Of a stretch of DNA of 64,000 bases, positions 44,548-53,717 are shown piece by piece. The notes below the pieces were generated by a model. It worked only from the letters and a program-made list of their open reading frames with translations, searched no databases and had not been told where the DNA came from. The stretch spans positions 31,441 through 95,440 of the forward strand of contig CAYTGL010000007.1 in NCBI GenBank assembly GCA_964437335.1, in the 5' to 3' direction. The stretch's first letter is position 1. Each line of letters starts with the position of its first letter. This DNA comes from JAITWN01 sp964437335 (GTDB lineage: Bacteria > Pseudomonadota > Gammaproteobacteria > SZUA-140). The position numbers were made by a program, and so were the translations under genes.

Positions 44548-44718
44548 TTGACGAAAAAAGGACTGCTCGCAGAACTCTTCAAATTCATCGGAGATTTGTG
44601 GGAGATCTGGCTCGACGCCTGCAACGTCGCACAGGCTGGTTCGGTGCCAGATCAACGCTTTTCGCACGCAGCTCTTCAAGTCTGCAAGGGAAATCCGATT
44701 AACGCCCCGTGGCAATAA
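44548..44718 (+). CDS. Possible 56-residue protein upstream of AbiJ-like gene
   Basis: From a TTG the frame reads LTKKGLLAELFKFIGDLWEI then WLDACNVAQAGSVPDQRFSH and ends in NAPWQ. It ends 24 bases before the AbiJ-like gene, whose own GGAGAAAG ribosome site follows. Composition is protein-like (amphipathic helix, then Cys/His-containing part). No good Shine-Dalgarno precedes it, so it could equally be a gene tail. Confidence 0.35.
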   Translation: MTKKGLLAELFKFIGDLWEIWLDACNVAQAGSVPDQRFSHAALQVCKGNPINAPWQ

Positions 44719-44742
44719 ACGCCGAACACACGGAGAAAGCCA

Positions 44743-45708
44743 ATGGCGGCATTTGATCTTTTTTCGAGAAAGAAGCGTGCGTCGGAGCGGGAATTGCCTG
44801 ATGTATTCCGCTATGACGAGATTCCGCATCCTTTGCGAATACAACTTCTCCACGCACTTGATGATGCCCGGCAATGCATCTGCGACCGGACAGTTCCAGG
44901 ATACAGAATTCTCGGCACTGAGGGCGAAGACATTTTTGCCGAGGCGTGTCTTGTGTTGCGCCGTGCGCTTGGCCTGGGAAAGCTGATCGAAGCCCGAAGG
45001 GGTCTTCGGGCGATGAACGACACCCAAACCAGGGACTTATGTGACGAGTTCACGGCATTCTTCGAAAACTGCGAAACTGAGCAAGTTCTAGATGCAGTGC
45101 TGATCGTCATGAAGCTGATTGAAGAGGCCGAACGCAACCGGATTCTCGATAAAGAATGCAACTCCGGCACCGTGGCGGCGGAGATCAATCGGCGGTTTCT
45201 CGAACACAGCATCGGCTACAAGTACCAATCGGGCCAAATCGTCGTGGCGACAAACTCGGTTCTCCATACGGAGGCGATTACCCCAGCCCTTAGCCTCTTA
45301 ACCGACCAACGGTTCATGGGAGCCAATGAGGAATTTCTGAAGGCCCTCGAACACTATCGCCATGGTCGCCTAGGAGAATGTCTTGTTGACTGCCTCAAGG
45401 CATTTGAAAGCACGATGAAGATCGTCGCCGACTTGAAGGGCTGGAATTATAGGCCCACCGACACTGCCAAGTCACTGATTGAGGTTTGCCTTGTAAACAA
45501 CCTGATCCCGACCTTCACTCAGCAGCAACTCACATCCCTGCGGACGCTGCTCGAAAGCGGAATTCCAACTGTGCGCAACAAAAAGGCTGGGCATGGCCAA
45601 GGCAGCGGTCGTCATGATTTGTCGCCACACTTGGCACGATTCGGACTGCACCTGACAGCCGCCGTCGTGGTGCTGCTTGTCGAGTCGTTCCTTGAGAGTG
45701 AACCATGA
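44743..45708 (+). CDS. AbiJ-like HEPN protein (STM4504/CBY_0614 family)
   Basis: A 321-residue protein. Residues 1-110 match the AbiJ N-terminal domain 4: DLFSRKKRA, LPDVFRYDEIPHPLRIQLLH. The C-terminal part (about 190-315) is helical with SGIPTVRNKKAGHGQG, which holds the R-N-x-x-x-x-H active site of HEPN ribonucleases. Proteins of this pair of domains belong to a family of putative abortive-infection factors. A good Shine-Dalgarno precedes its ATG, and its last codon overlaps the next gene (ATGA). RNA cleavage on infection is the expected role, by inference. Confidence 0.78.
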   Translation: MAAFDLFSRKKRASERELPDVFRYDEIPHPLRIQLLHALDDARQCICDRTVPGYRILGTEGEDIFAEACLVLRRALGLGKLIEARRGLRAMNDTQTRDLCDEFTAFFENCETEQVLDAVLIVMKLIEEAERNRILDKECNSGTVAAEINRRFLEHSIGYKYQSGQIVVATNSVLHTEAITPALSLLTDQRFMGANEEFLKALEHYRHGRLGECLVDCLKAFESTMKIVADLKGWNYRPTDTAKSLIEVCLVNNLIPTFTQQQLTSLRTLLESGIPTVRNKKAGHGQGSGRHDLSPHLARFGLHLTAAVVVLLVESFLESEP

Positions 45709-46244
45709 CGCCGCACCAAGCCGAACTCTTCGACTTCCTGATCAACAGCGCCCCGACGCCCGCCGCAAAAGCGATTCTGAAGCGGACCATGCAACAGTTC
45801 GTACTGGAATACGGATGGTGGTACGAGCCGGTGGAGCTTCCGAGTACGATCAGCCGTGCGAAAGTGAAGGAGTGCCACAAGAACGCCACCGACCTGATAC
45901 TCACCGACAACTCGCTGGTTTACTGTGAGGGGTATGCCCTGTTCAAGTCAGGGAGCCAGCCGACGATTCACGCCTGGGTGACGGACGGCAAGGGCCGGGC
46001 CATCGACAATACTTGGCCGCAGCTTGGGGTGGCGTATGCAGGTGTCCCCTTCAAGGGGCGCTTCGTGAGCATGACCTCCCTTCAGAATCATGCAACGATC
46101 AGCCTGCTCGATGATTGGCATAACGACTATCCCCTCCGAAGTGAGCTTGGTGATCGACCAGACGAGTGGCTGGAGTTGCGGGGGCGAGGAGCAACTAGAG
46201 TCAATATTGCCCAGACGGATGAACCGCCGATTCAGCACGGTTAG
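45705..46244 (+). CDS. Hypothetical protein with transglutaminase-like Cys/His/Asp pattern
   Basis: A 179-residue protein overlapping the AbiJ-like gene by four bases. It shows LVYCEGYALFK (Cys), TIHAWVTDGKG (His) and RAIDNTWPQ (Asp) in the spacing of the Cys-His-Asp triad of transglutaminase/papain-like folds; G-x-A-I-D-N-T-W is a typical closing strand. If active it would be a cysteine peptidase or amidase. Because it is coupled to an AbiJ-like toxin it could be a modulator or activator. This is motif reading only. Confidence 0.55.
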   Translation: MTPHQAELFDFLINSAPTPAAKAILKRTMQQFVLEYGWWYEPVELPSTISRAKVKECHKNATDLILTDNSLVYCEGYALFKSGSQPTIHAWVTDGKGRAIDNTWPQLGVAYAGVPFKGRFVSMTSLQNHATISLLDDWHNDYPLRSELGDRPDEWLELRGRGATRVNIAQTDEPPIQHG

Positions 46245-46537
46245 ATCGGTAGGGTCCTTGGCTTCGTTTGTCGGTGGGAAGGTCTACCAGCGGGATGGAA
46301 CGCCATGATTCTCGCAAGGCGACCATTCGTTGCAGATGTGCGGCACCAAGGGCCATCGGTAGAATGGGTCGAAACCTAACGCAGGCCGACCACGATGAGA
46401 TTTGCGGCACCCACTGGTGGCGATGCTTGAAGTTTCGGTAACGAATAACTTCAAGGGCGGGTGTGATCTGGCTGAGTAGGGTGTAAAAGGAAGGCGGGTT
46501 GTGATTGGGGAAGGCAAAATTCGGGGGGGCCACTTCC

Positions 46538-47644
46538 ATGGCTATGCTGATCGTACTAGACACAACGGAAACTTTCGGTAATCCCAGGCTTGAGGGACCG
46601 GACTACGTGATGCTGCGCAGCTATGTCTCACGTCACCCCGTATCGCTAGTCGTCCCGGAAATAGTGATCGACGAAACCGTGAACCACTTTCGTGAACAAC
46701 TTTCAGCCTCCGTACCAGAGGTTGGTAGCAGCATGCGAACTCTAAAGCGTCTCGCTCCCCACTTGGTTGAAGACACGGAAGTGAAATGCAACCTAGATGA
46801 GGAGGTGGGCAAATACAGAAAAAGCTTGGTCACGCAGTTGAAAGCATTTCCGAGCCGGTGCCCTGGATATGACGGCATTCCAATGACCTTGGTGGTTAGT
46901 CGAGCCTTGGCGAAGCGCAAGCCGTTTGATACACGAGGCGGCGCTGGATTCAGGGATGCCTTGATCTGGGAAAGTCTCTTGGCGCACATGAAGGGGGAAA
47001 ACGCAAGCGACGTTGTCATTATCACCAGAAATAAACGTGACTTCGGCGAACATGGCGGATTATGCAGTGATCTTGCAGACGACCTTGAACTACTCGGGCT
47101 TCCTCGCACTTCAGTCAGGATATGTGAGGGTTTGCAGCGATTTGTTGTTGAGCGAGTCAAGCCAGGTTTGGAAAGCCTTGACGAGATCGAACGGCAGATT
47201 AACGAAGGTGAGTATTCAGACCTCGATCCAAGTGCCTTCTTTGAAGAATGGGGCGACAGCATCCGTGACGAATTAGAGAAGTCCGTTGAACGGCTCGCTC
47301 TTGATAGATTGACTTCCCAATGTGCCTGGAACTACCACCGCCCGTCGCTCGGGCAGCTATCCGACACGCCTGAACAATATGAGATCGTCGATGTGTGGAG
47401 GGTCAACGACTCCGACCTTGCCATTGGCATCGATTTTGATGTGCCAGGCAGTATCCACTGTCTTCAAGAAGCGATCACGGGACCATATGAGCAGCCTTGG
47501 GACGAAGACTTTGACGGCAAAGTAAGTTTTAAGCTAATGATGACTCTGATTTTCAATGAACTTACGAAGGAAGTGGAGTCGTTCGAGCTAAATGATCTCG
47601 AAGTTGCGCTGACCGGCGACTGGGGATTTCCTGAACGTGACTGA
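46538..47644 (+). CDS. DUF4935 PIN-domain protein
   Basis: A 368-residue protein. The N-terminal 190 residues form a PIN-like nuclease domain: LIVLDTTETFGNP (first Asp), VVPEIVIDETVNHFREQL (Glu), GAGFRDALIWESLL (third acidic) and VVIITRNKRDFGEHG (fourth). This matches DUF4935. The C-terminal part (about 240-368) is unassigned and strand-rich. The start is the ATG at 46538; a second ATG two codons on is an alternative. It stands alone. It is a third PIN-type gene in the window, so an RNA-degrading defence or toxin role is suspected. Confidence 0.7.
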   Translation: MAMLIVLDTTETFGNPRLEGPDYVMLRSYVSRHPVSLVVPEIVIDETVNHFREQLSASVPEVGSSMRTLKRLAPHLVEDTEVKCNLDEEVGKYRKSLVTQLKAFPSRCPGYDGIPMTLVVSRALAKRKPFDTRGGAGFRDALIWESLLAHMKGENASDVVIITRNKRDFGEHGGLCSDLADDLELLGLPRTSVRICEGLQRFVVERVKPGLESLDEIERQINEGEYSDLDPSAFFEEWGDSIRDELEKSVERLALDRLTSQCAWNYHRPSLGQLSDTPEQYEIVDVWRVNDSDLAIGIDFDVPGSIHCLQEAITGPYEQPWDEDFDGKVSFKLMMTLIFNELTKEVESFELNDLEVALTGDWGFPERD

Positions 47645-48033
47645 GCCACCGCTTTCGCTAAGTCCTGGGAAGCGCTCGACTGGGCCGTCCACCAGATCAT
47701 CGATTCACGTGAGAAGAGGTAGTCGTTCACCTGGTCTTTGACAAGGCTCACTACATGCACTTGTTCCCAATCCTGCTACTTCTGGCTGCACCACGAGTTG
47801 AAAGCCACTTGAAGATCAAGGCCGCACGGGAGACAATTGCGATTGATATGAATCTCCGTCGCCCCCTTAGGGCAATAGGACTTAGGCGAGAACCAATTCG
47901 GGTGATATCGCCTGTTCTTGTTCAGTGTCAACTTCAAGGTCGATGCAAGTACCTCAACCTGGGTTTAGGCATGCCAGGGTCGGGCGACGAACGCAAGTTT
48001 TGAAATCAGTTTGAGACCGGACAGTTAGGCCCG
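47645..48033. other. Intergenic region with small in-frame remnant
   Basis: After the PIN gene's TGA the same frame reads TAFAKSWEALDWAVHQIIDS and ends at a TAG (47720-47722), a helical, coding-like tail with no start. The other 310 bases hold no frame I can support. The promoter of the DUF4365 gene should lie near its right end. Confidence 0.3.
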
Positions 48034-49674
48034 ATGAAACGGCACCGCAATCACCAAATTGACGAACTCGCCCAGCGGTTTCTCCGTGACACCCTCCCTC
48101 CGACCTGGGTGCCGAATGAGCAGCACAGGGACTACGGCAAAGACTATCTCGTTGAAATTGGAGATGACAATGGCGAACTGACGGGGAGCAGTTTCTACCT
48201 TCAGTTGAAGGGGCAGGAAACAGCGACTGTCAGTGCTGACGGCTCTCATGTTAAGTTTGCCCTCGAATCTAAGTACGCCACATACTACTCGGACAAAATC
48301 AAAGACCTGCCAGTATTTCTAGTCGTCGTGGATGTCACCAAGAAGAAGGGCTGGTGGTTGTTCCTTCAGCCGGTGCTGGAAGCAGACCAGACGTGGAGGA
48401 AAAAAGGCAGCATCACTGTAAGTCTTCCGGCAAGTCACGACATTACCGCCATTTCCAGTGTTCGCAATGCAGTCGAGGAGGCGAAGAAGTGGATGCGGCT
48501 CCACTACCCGGAATCTATTCACGAGTCCGTTATCGCACATAAGCAAAGGATCATCCGCACCGATCCGAGGTTTGACGTAAACGTGTCTTTGGTAAATGAC
48601 CAGCCAAAGTTTACGCTGCTGGCAAAGGAAGAGGTCCCGCTAACGTTTACTTTTTCTGGCGACGAAGAAGTCATCGGCAAGAAAGTCAGCGACCTAATCG
48701 ATAAAGGGGTTTTAGTTTCATTTCAGCCTGGCGAATTGAAGATCTCAGGCAGCAAGCTCCTGGAGCCGATTGAGCAAGTCAGCTGTGCGTTGCAGGCGAG
48801 TATCACCCTCACGGCATCGCTCACTCTGATCTGTCGGGACCGAGACGGCAGGGAACTCGCACGTCTGAGCGACGTACCCGGCCATGTGAGAGGTGGCCAA
48901 CAAGAACTCTGGTTTGATGGCGGACTGGCCAATTCGCCGTTGACTCTCAAGCTAGGCCCAATCGCTCCCGGCGTAGGCGGCTCAGTCCAACTGGACTTAA
49001 GCCTACGTCGCTGGGATGGCCAACTGCTGACGCAGCTAGCGTATTTCGACAGGCTCAATGAGTTCTTCCAAGCCCTACCGGAGGCTGTTTCAACTTCCGT
49101 CGAGTGTCAAACGGATGGGAACACCATTTTCTCCATCAATTCGGCGCCTCAGAGCCAGCCCTTCGCCGTTCCACTTGGCGGATATTTTAAGACGCTTTGG
49201 AAAGCTCGCAAAGTTGCCCTGAGATTCGGCATTCGTCCTACATGGACATTAAACACGTGTGATCGTGACGCTTTAGATACGGCAGAGCAACTATATGCGG
49301 TTTTCTTTGGAGTTGGCTGGAGCGAGCACCAACCGAATGTGAAGTTCACGGCGAGCTTTGTCCGCAATGAGATCAACTTCAACGTGTTAAAGATGGCTGA
49401 CAAGCCTGGACCTGTAAGGCTGACAGCAGAATTCACATATACGTGGTTTGGAGAGAAGATCGAGGTTGGGCGATTAGTTCACGACTATTCCGAAATGAGA
49501 GTCGATATTCTAAAGAATAAGACGCTTCGAGCATCCAAGAACAAAAAGTCGAAGAAACAGGGGAAGGGCAAGTCGAGAAAGGTGGCTCGCAATGACACGG
49601 TCGAAGTCGCCTTTATCGGATCAGAGGCAACCATCCTGAAAGTGCAGGTAGAAGGCGAGGCTCCCGCCAGCTAA
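48034..49674 (+). CDS. DUF4365 endonuclease-like protein
   Basis: A 546-residue protein. The N-terminal 150 residues are a DUF4365 domain: RNHQIDELAQRFLRD, DYGKDYLVEIGDDNG, SFYLQLKGQE, FALESKYATYY and PVFLVVVDVTKKKGWW; D ... Q-L-K is the PD-(D/E)xK core. Family members are candidate restriction-type nucleases. The long C-terminal region (about 170-545) is strand-rich, with a basic tail (KNKKSKKQGKGKSRK) that could bind nucleic acid. It is monocistronic and near other defence genes. Confidence 0.8.
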   Translation: MKRHRNHQIDELAQRFLRDTLPPTWVPNEQHRDYGKDYLVEIGDDNGELTGSSFYLQLKGQETATVSADGSHVKFALESKYATYYSDKIKDLPVFLVVVDVTKKKGWWLFLQPVLEADQTWRKKGSITVSLPASHDITAISSVRNAVEEAKKWMRLHYPESIHESVIAHKQRIIRTDPRFDVNVSLVNDQPKFTLLAKEEVPLTFTFSGDEEVIGKKVSDLIDKGVLVSFQPGELKISGSKLLEPIEQVSCALQASITLTASLTLICRDRDGRELARLSDVPGHVRGGQQELWFDGGLANSPLTLKLGPIAPGVGGSVQLDLSLRRWDGQLLTQLAYFDRLNEFFQALPEAVSTSVECQTDGNTIFSINSAPQSQPFAVPLGGYFKTLWKARKVALRFGIRPTWTLNTCDRDALDTAEQLYAVFFGVGWSEHQPNVKFTASFVRNEINFNVLKMADKPGPVRLTAEFTYTWFGEKIEVGRLVHDYSEMRVDILKNKTLRASKNKKSKKQGKGKSRKVARNDTVEVAFIGSEATILKVQVEGEAPAS

Positions 49675-50167
49675 GAAGAAAGCCCACTCGCAGTTACTGA
49701 GGACAGCAAGGCAATCCAGCCAGCAAACAAGGCAAATGCGACCAAAAGGCTGCTGTGCAGCACATGGCAGGCAAGTCCTTCTCCGACCTGGCACTCATCG
49801 AGGTGCAACATCCGACCCCGTTCTTGTCCCACGGTCAACCCATCTTCAGAATGTTTCTGCAAGCCACCACAACCACGACAACTACAGTGACCCCTCCTCT
49901 GGGGCCAAACATAAGAACGCATCGTCTACGGCAAAGTGCCATTGAGAGGTAGACATGGGCAGAACAACCTTTGCCCGTCTGCAAGAGGCAAGCGGTACGA
50001 ACAGTTCCGCCTACCCACCAGCGCTTTTGACGAAGTCCAATGGGGGCTGCCACTTTCTTGGTGCATGAGAAACGGCGAACTTTTACTGAAGGGCTGGGTA
50101 GCAGTGAATGTATCGCCTGTTCAGATAAGAGAGCTGGGCCTTTACTTGAGATGGGGAAGGGAAAGTG
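49675..50167 (+). other. Intergenic region with a possible short gene
   Basis: A frame from about 49936 to 50181 ends inside the next gene and its second half reads MRNGELLLKGWVAVNVSPVQ then IRELGLYLRWGRESD, which is protein-like; an ATG at about 50065 could start a 38-residue peptide overlapping the next start by 14 bases. The first 250 bases show nothing convincing. Confidence 0.25.
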
Positions 50168-51403
50168 ATGCACATTCTTAATTTCTTGGATGGTGCCCCC
50201 AAAGGCAGTCAGAACGACATCGGCTCCGACGTATATCGTGACTACACGCTCGGGGATGACGCAAAGCGGGTTGAGTATCGACTCATTTGCAGCGGCACAT
50301 TGTACCCGGTAGATTTCTTAGGCGATTGGACCAAGAGTGACAGTGCCCGAGTTCTTCTCAGGCTGCCAGTGGAACTCCTTGTGGCGAGCCAACCTTACGA
50401 TGAGTATCCGCAGGAACTCGCTCTAAGATTTGTAAGCATACTGGTCAGTGAATCGAGCGGAAGTACTTCACATTCGTACTTTCCTGACGTGGAGATTGCA
50501 TCAGATCTTGCGGCGCTATTGACCCTGTTCTGCCGAAGGTTGGTAACTGTCTCCCTGAAAAGTCGTGAGCAATTCGACAGCAAGCAACTTCCGCCATGCC
50601 TCGCCGACTTTCCGATTCCTGCGGCGTTGCGAGTGAAATTGTCCTACTGGACGGAACGCCCATTGTCGTTTCTGTATGGCTTAGAAGGAGTCCAGGTAAA
50701 GAGTTATCGCCCGCCCAGTGTACCGCTTGATTCGGCAAACCTCACCGAAACGCTTCTTGCTTTACCTAAGATGAGAGCGGCCCCCGCAATCATTCGTGCA
50801 GCGAGGCTTTACGCATCTGCAATGGAACACATCGAGACTCAACCAGACAGTTGTTACCAACTACTGGTTTCAGCCGCAGAGACGATGGCTGGCGCAGTTC
50901 TTGAGGGCTGGGAGCCCTGTGATGAAGACAAGATTGCATCGAAAGGTGGCTTGGTATCGTACGCCACTAAGAAGGAGAAAGTGAGCAAGGACGTAGCAAA
51001 GCGACTTGCTCTGGAGGCATCGAAGGACAATCCGTGGTCTGGTCGCAAGTTCAAGAAGTTTTTGATCGACCACTTAGACGAGAAAACGATCGGCGACGAG
51101 GACGACCTTTTCATTGTGCCTAAAGAATTTCGCCCTAGAGGGGACGAAATCGAGAAAGCGTTTGGCGAAGTCTACCGAACCCGTGGCAGCATGACGCATA
51201 GCGGACACTCCTACCCTGCCAGCGCAACAGTCGGTCCTTCCGTGAATATTCCGATGAAAGCGTTCAACTCACTTATGAATCGACAGCGACCCTTTCCGCC
51301 GATCGGCTGGTTCGAGCGAGTCGTGAACTGCGCCATCTGCAAGTACATTCAATCGGAGGCCAAGCAGGTGTCGTCGGGCGATGGTGGAGCAGGACATGAA
51401 TAA
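50168..51403 (+). CDS. HEPN-like (Apea-type) hypothetical protein
   Basis: A 411-residue protein. The C-terminal region (about 220-400) is helical and carries AFGEVYRTRGSMTHSGHS, an R-x-x-x-x-H arrangement like Apea/HEPN ribonuclease sites, then FNSLMNRQRPFPP and an ending helix. The N-terminal 200 residues are strand-rich and unassigned. The ATG at 50168 follows a purine-rich GGGAAGGGAAAG. Likely a defence-related RNase or an RNA-binding protein; the HEPN call is by motif only. Confidence 0.6.
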   Translation: MHILNFLDGAPKGSQNDIGSDVYRDYTLGDDAKRVEYRLICSGTLYPVDFLGDWTKSDSARVLLRLPVELLVASQPYDEYPQELALRFVSILVSESSGSTSHSYFPDVEIASDLAALLTLFCRRLVTVSLKSREQFDSKQLPPCLADFPIPAALRVKLSYWTERPLSFLYGLEGVQVKSYRPPSVPLDSANLTETLLALPKMRAAPAIIRAARLYASAMEHIETQPDSCYQLLVSAAETMAGAVLEGWEPCDEDKIASKGGLVSYATKKEKVSKDVAKRLALEASKDNPWSGRKFKKFLIDHLDEKTIGDEDDLFIVPKEFRPRGDEIEKAFGEVYRTRGSMTHSGHSYPASATVGPSVNIPMKAFNSLMNRQRPFPPIGWFERVVNCAICKYIQSEAKQVSSGDGGAGHE

Positions 51404-51829
51404 CCCAAGTCCATTATTTTGCTTACATGGCCCAAGAAACTCCGACATCACTTCCACGCCTGACTCGCCATTGACAATGGTGCTCACGAGTACATGATCC
51501 AGCGGAGATGGGACGCTGTGAACGTGAGGTGAGGGTGCATTGGCTCGGGCACCAAGCAACTTCGACTTCGCCAATCGACGACATTCGCCGATTGCTTCAT
51601 AGCATGCACCCAAAGACAAATCTGCGGCAATGCCATATGGCCACACGTCACCTTATCATCAACTCTCTGGGAAGAATCATCCAATTCAAAGCTTGGCAAC
51701 ACAATTGGCCTGGTTTCCACGGGGGATCTGGCGTCAAAGCCGGCACCCCCAGAAAGCAACCTTGGCGACACAGTGGCTTAATCATCCGGCAATCCAAAGT
51801 TCGGTCTCGGTGGAGAACGGATCGATCAC
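51404..51829. other. Intergenic region, no gene seen
   Basis: 426 bases between convergent genes. Both strands contain open frames of 80-100 codons but none has a ribosome site or protein-like composition. It may hold terminators for both neighbours; I see no strong hairpin. Confidence 0.35.
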
Positions 51830-52159
51830 CTACCCCCTCAACTTCGCCAACGCATCCAGCAATCGCTTGGCCTCGTCCACACCACCTACTTTATCTACCA
51901 GGCTTTTGGCAGCTAAGAGTTGATCGAGGCTGGAGCTTCCCTGACCACTAGCTTTGGCGGCCTTGGCTGGGCGCCCGCTCTTTGCCGCTGGGGCAGTGCC
52001 TTTTTTCGCTGCATTGAACTTGATCGTGCTGACGGCACCTGCCGTGACCTTGATGCCTCTCGACGACAAAGCTTCTGCGACGGCTTTTGGCTTATCATCG
52101 GGTTTGTCGGCAAGGTAAGCGAGGACGGCTTGAGTCTTGTTGATCTTGCGTTTGGCCAC
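51830..52159 (-). CDS. Small DNA-binding protein with HTH module
   Basis: A 109-residue protein: MAKRKINKTQAVLAYLADKP, then KAVAEALSSRGIKVTAGAVS, a helix-turn-helix in which G-I-K-V-T-A is the turn, a basic Ala/Lys linker (AAKSGRPAKAAKASGQG) and a C-terminal helix (DEAKRLLDALAKL). The HTH block is also present twice in the methyltransferase encoded just upstream on the same strand. Basic, DNA-binding; a regulatory or nucleoid role is likely. Confidence 0.7.
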   Translation of the reverse strand: MAKRKINKTQAVLAYLADKPDDKPKAVAEALSSRGIKVTAGAVSTIKFNAAKKGTAPAAKSGRPAKAAKASGQGSSSLDQLLAAKSLVDKVGGVDEAKRLLDALAKLRG

Positions 52160-52222
52160 GGGATCACCTTGGTGTTTAAGTGGATTGGAAAGTCTGTATG
52201 GTAATTGGATGTGGCGAGATGT

Positions 52223-53509
52223 CTAGGAGGCGGAACTGGGGTCCGCCAGCCTTTCCTGGTCAATTCGCTCCTGACCGATGACTACCGCCTCAAGGTCACA
52301 GTCGCAGGCTACACATCTACGCTTGGTTCGATGGCATGCAATGGCCGTCGTGAAACTACCAGCACAGGGATCGATAACAAGGTCGCCCTGATTGGTGAAG
52401 GTCGTGACTAGCTGTTCGATCTCCCTGAGTGGTTGTTGCCATTTATGCCATTCCTTTTCTTTCTGGTCGGATTTTAGCAGATCCAACCACAGCGGCACAC
52501 GAGGCATCGGTCCTTTGCTGTACACCAATATTAGTCTGGTGTGACTAATCGCATTCAGCGACTTAATGTGGTTACCTCGGCCCTGCGAGATTGCAGCGCA
52601 ACACCATCGGTATGTGAGGTGCTCATCCAATGTTCTCATGGTGGCGTTCAAACTATTCGTGCCGACATACGAAACAAGCAATCCACTGGGCTTTAGGACT
52701 CGCTTTGCGAACGCAGCTATTTGGGCCGTTTCCTCCTGGAAGCAAGCCGTCCAAGGAATGTCTGTGCAAACCAGCTTTGCGGTTTCTGGTTCTACCCATA
52801 GCTCTTGGAATCGGCAGTGGTGAATTTGAATGACGTCGGAAGATTGTGGTGGTTTATATTGTCGCCGTGCCAGTATCTCTTGGTGCGTCAATTCTCGGAG
52901 GCATGCTTCGACTCCTGACTTTTGGAGAGGGCCTCTTGAGTCATTCAGTATCGAGCGCTGCACTTCGTGCGATGCTGTGGCCAACAACTCCGCAGTTGCC
53001 TCGGTTACTCTTTGCTCAGCAACGGCAGCCACCAGTTGGTCACTGCTCGTCAAATAAGACGGCACGGGTCGAAGACGACGAGCCTTGCTCCGTTGGTAAC
53101 GTACGACTTTGACCAAGTTCGCTGTTACCTCGATCCCTTGTGCCGCCAGGACTAATTGGACTTCTGAATTTGAGAGTCCCTGTGAAATCAATCCTCGAAT
53201 GGCCTCGCTCCGATTTAGCTTAGCAGCACGGTTTTGCAAACGGGTACGGTGCTCCTCGGCTGCTTCAGCGAACTGTCGTTCTCGTTCTCGTTCTCTCTTT
53301 CGGGCGTGGGAAAGGACTACCTTTACCAGGTTGGCTGAGACCTCAATCCCCTCAGCTAACAACGTCTTGCGGATTTGAGCCGGAGTTCGCCTTCGCTGGG
53401 CGAATCCGTCCCAATAAAAAAGCGACTCCCTGATCTTCTTACTACGGTTCACCAGCGACGAGGGGGTTAAAGGTGGGGTTAAAAAAACGGTCAATCGACT
53501 AGTCGCCAC
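52223..53509 (-). CDS. Beta-class DNA methyltransferase with duplicated HTH module
   Basis: A 428-residue protein. Residues about 35-155 hold two copies of an HTH-type block (LLAEGIEVSANLVKVV and LAAQGIEVTANLVKVV). The methylase follows: motif IV VCTDIPWTACF (about 249; a D-I-P-W form of D/N/S-P-P-Y/W), motif X-like parts, then motif I LVIDPCAGSFTTAIA (about 377). Catalytic motif before the AdoMet motif defines the beta class (N4-cytosine or N6-adenine). No cognate endonuclease gene is adjacent, so it is an orphan or part of a plasmid/phage-type modification system. The start is a GTG; a later GTG at about residue 20 is possible. Confidence 0.78.
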   Translation of the reverse strand: MATSRLTVFLTPPLTPSSLVNRSKKIRESLFYWDGFAQRRRTPAQIRKTLLAEGIEVSANLVKVVLSHARKRERERERQFAEAAEEHRTRLQNRAAKLNRSEAIRGLISQGLSNSEVQLVLAAQGIEVTANLVKVVRYQRSKARRLRPVPSYLTSSDQLVAAVAEQRVTEATAELLATASHEVQRSILNDSRGPLQKSGVEACLRELTHQEILARRQYKPPQSSDVIQIHHCRFQELWVEPETAKLVCTDIPWTACFQEETAQIAAFAKRVLKPSGLLVSYVGTNSLNATMRTLDEHLTYRWCCAAISQGRGNHIKSLNAISHTRLILVYSKGPMPRVPLWLDLLKSDQKEKEWHKWQQPLREIEQLVTTFTNQGDLVIDPCAGSFTTAIACHRTKRRCVACDCDLEAVVIGQERIDQERLADPSSAS

Positions 53510-53598
53510 ATCTCAGATGCGACAAAGCCATAATACCACGCATGTTAGCTAAATCCATGGTGAGTCCCCCTCGCTCCAATAGCACGGTATTTGCCCAT

Positions 53599-53615
53599 GT
53601 TAACTGGCGGTTAAC
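53599..53615. promoter_or_regulatory. Paired GTTAAC sites upstream of methyltransferase
   Basis: Two copies of the palindrome GTTAAC separated by five bases (TGGCG) lie in the divergent region between the methyltransferase and the next gene. The 11-base centre-to-centre spacing is one helical turn, as for a dimeric regulator or methylation-sensitive operator. Confidence 0.35.
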
Positions 53616-53717
53616 GTCGGGGTAATCTTGGGAGATTGACACCCGCATGGAGCCTGTCGAGACCTGGACCTTCGCCACTGAGGCGAGGGCCGGCGTCTCC
53701 TAACAGGGAGCTTCGCA

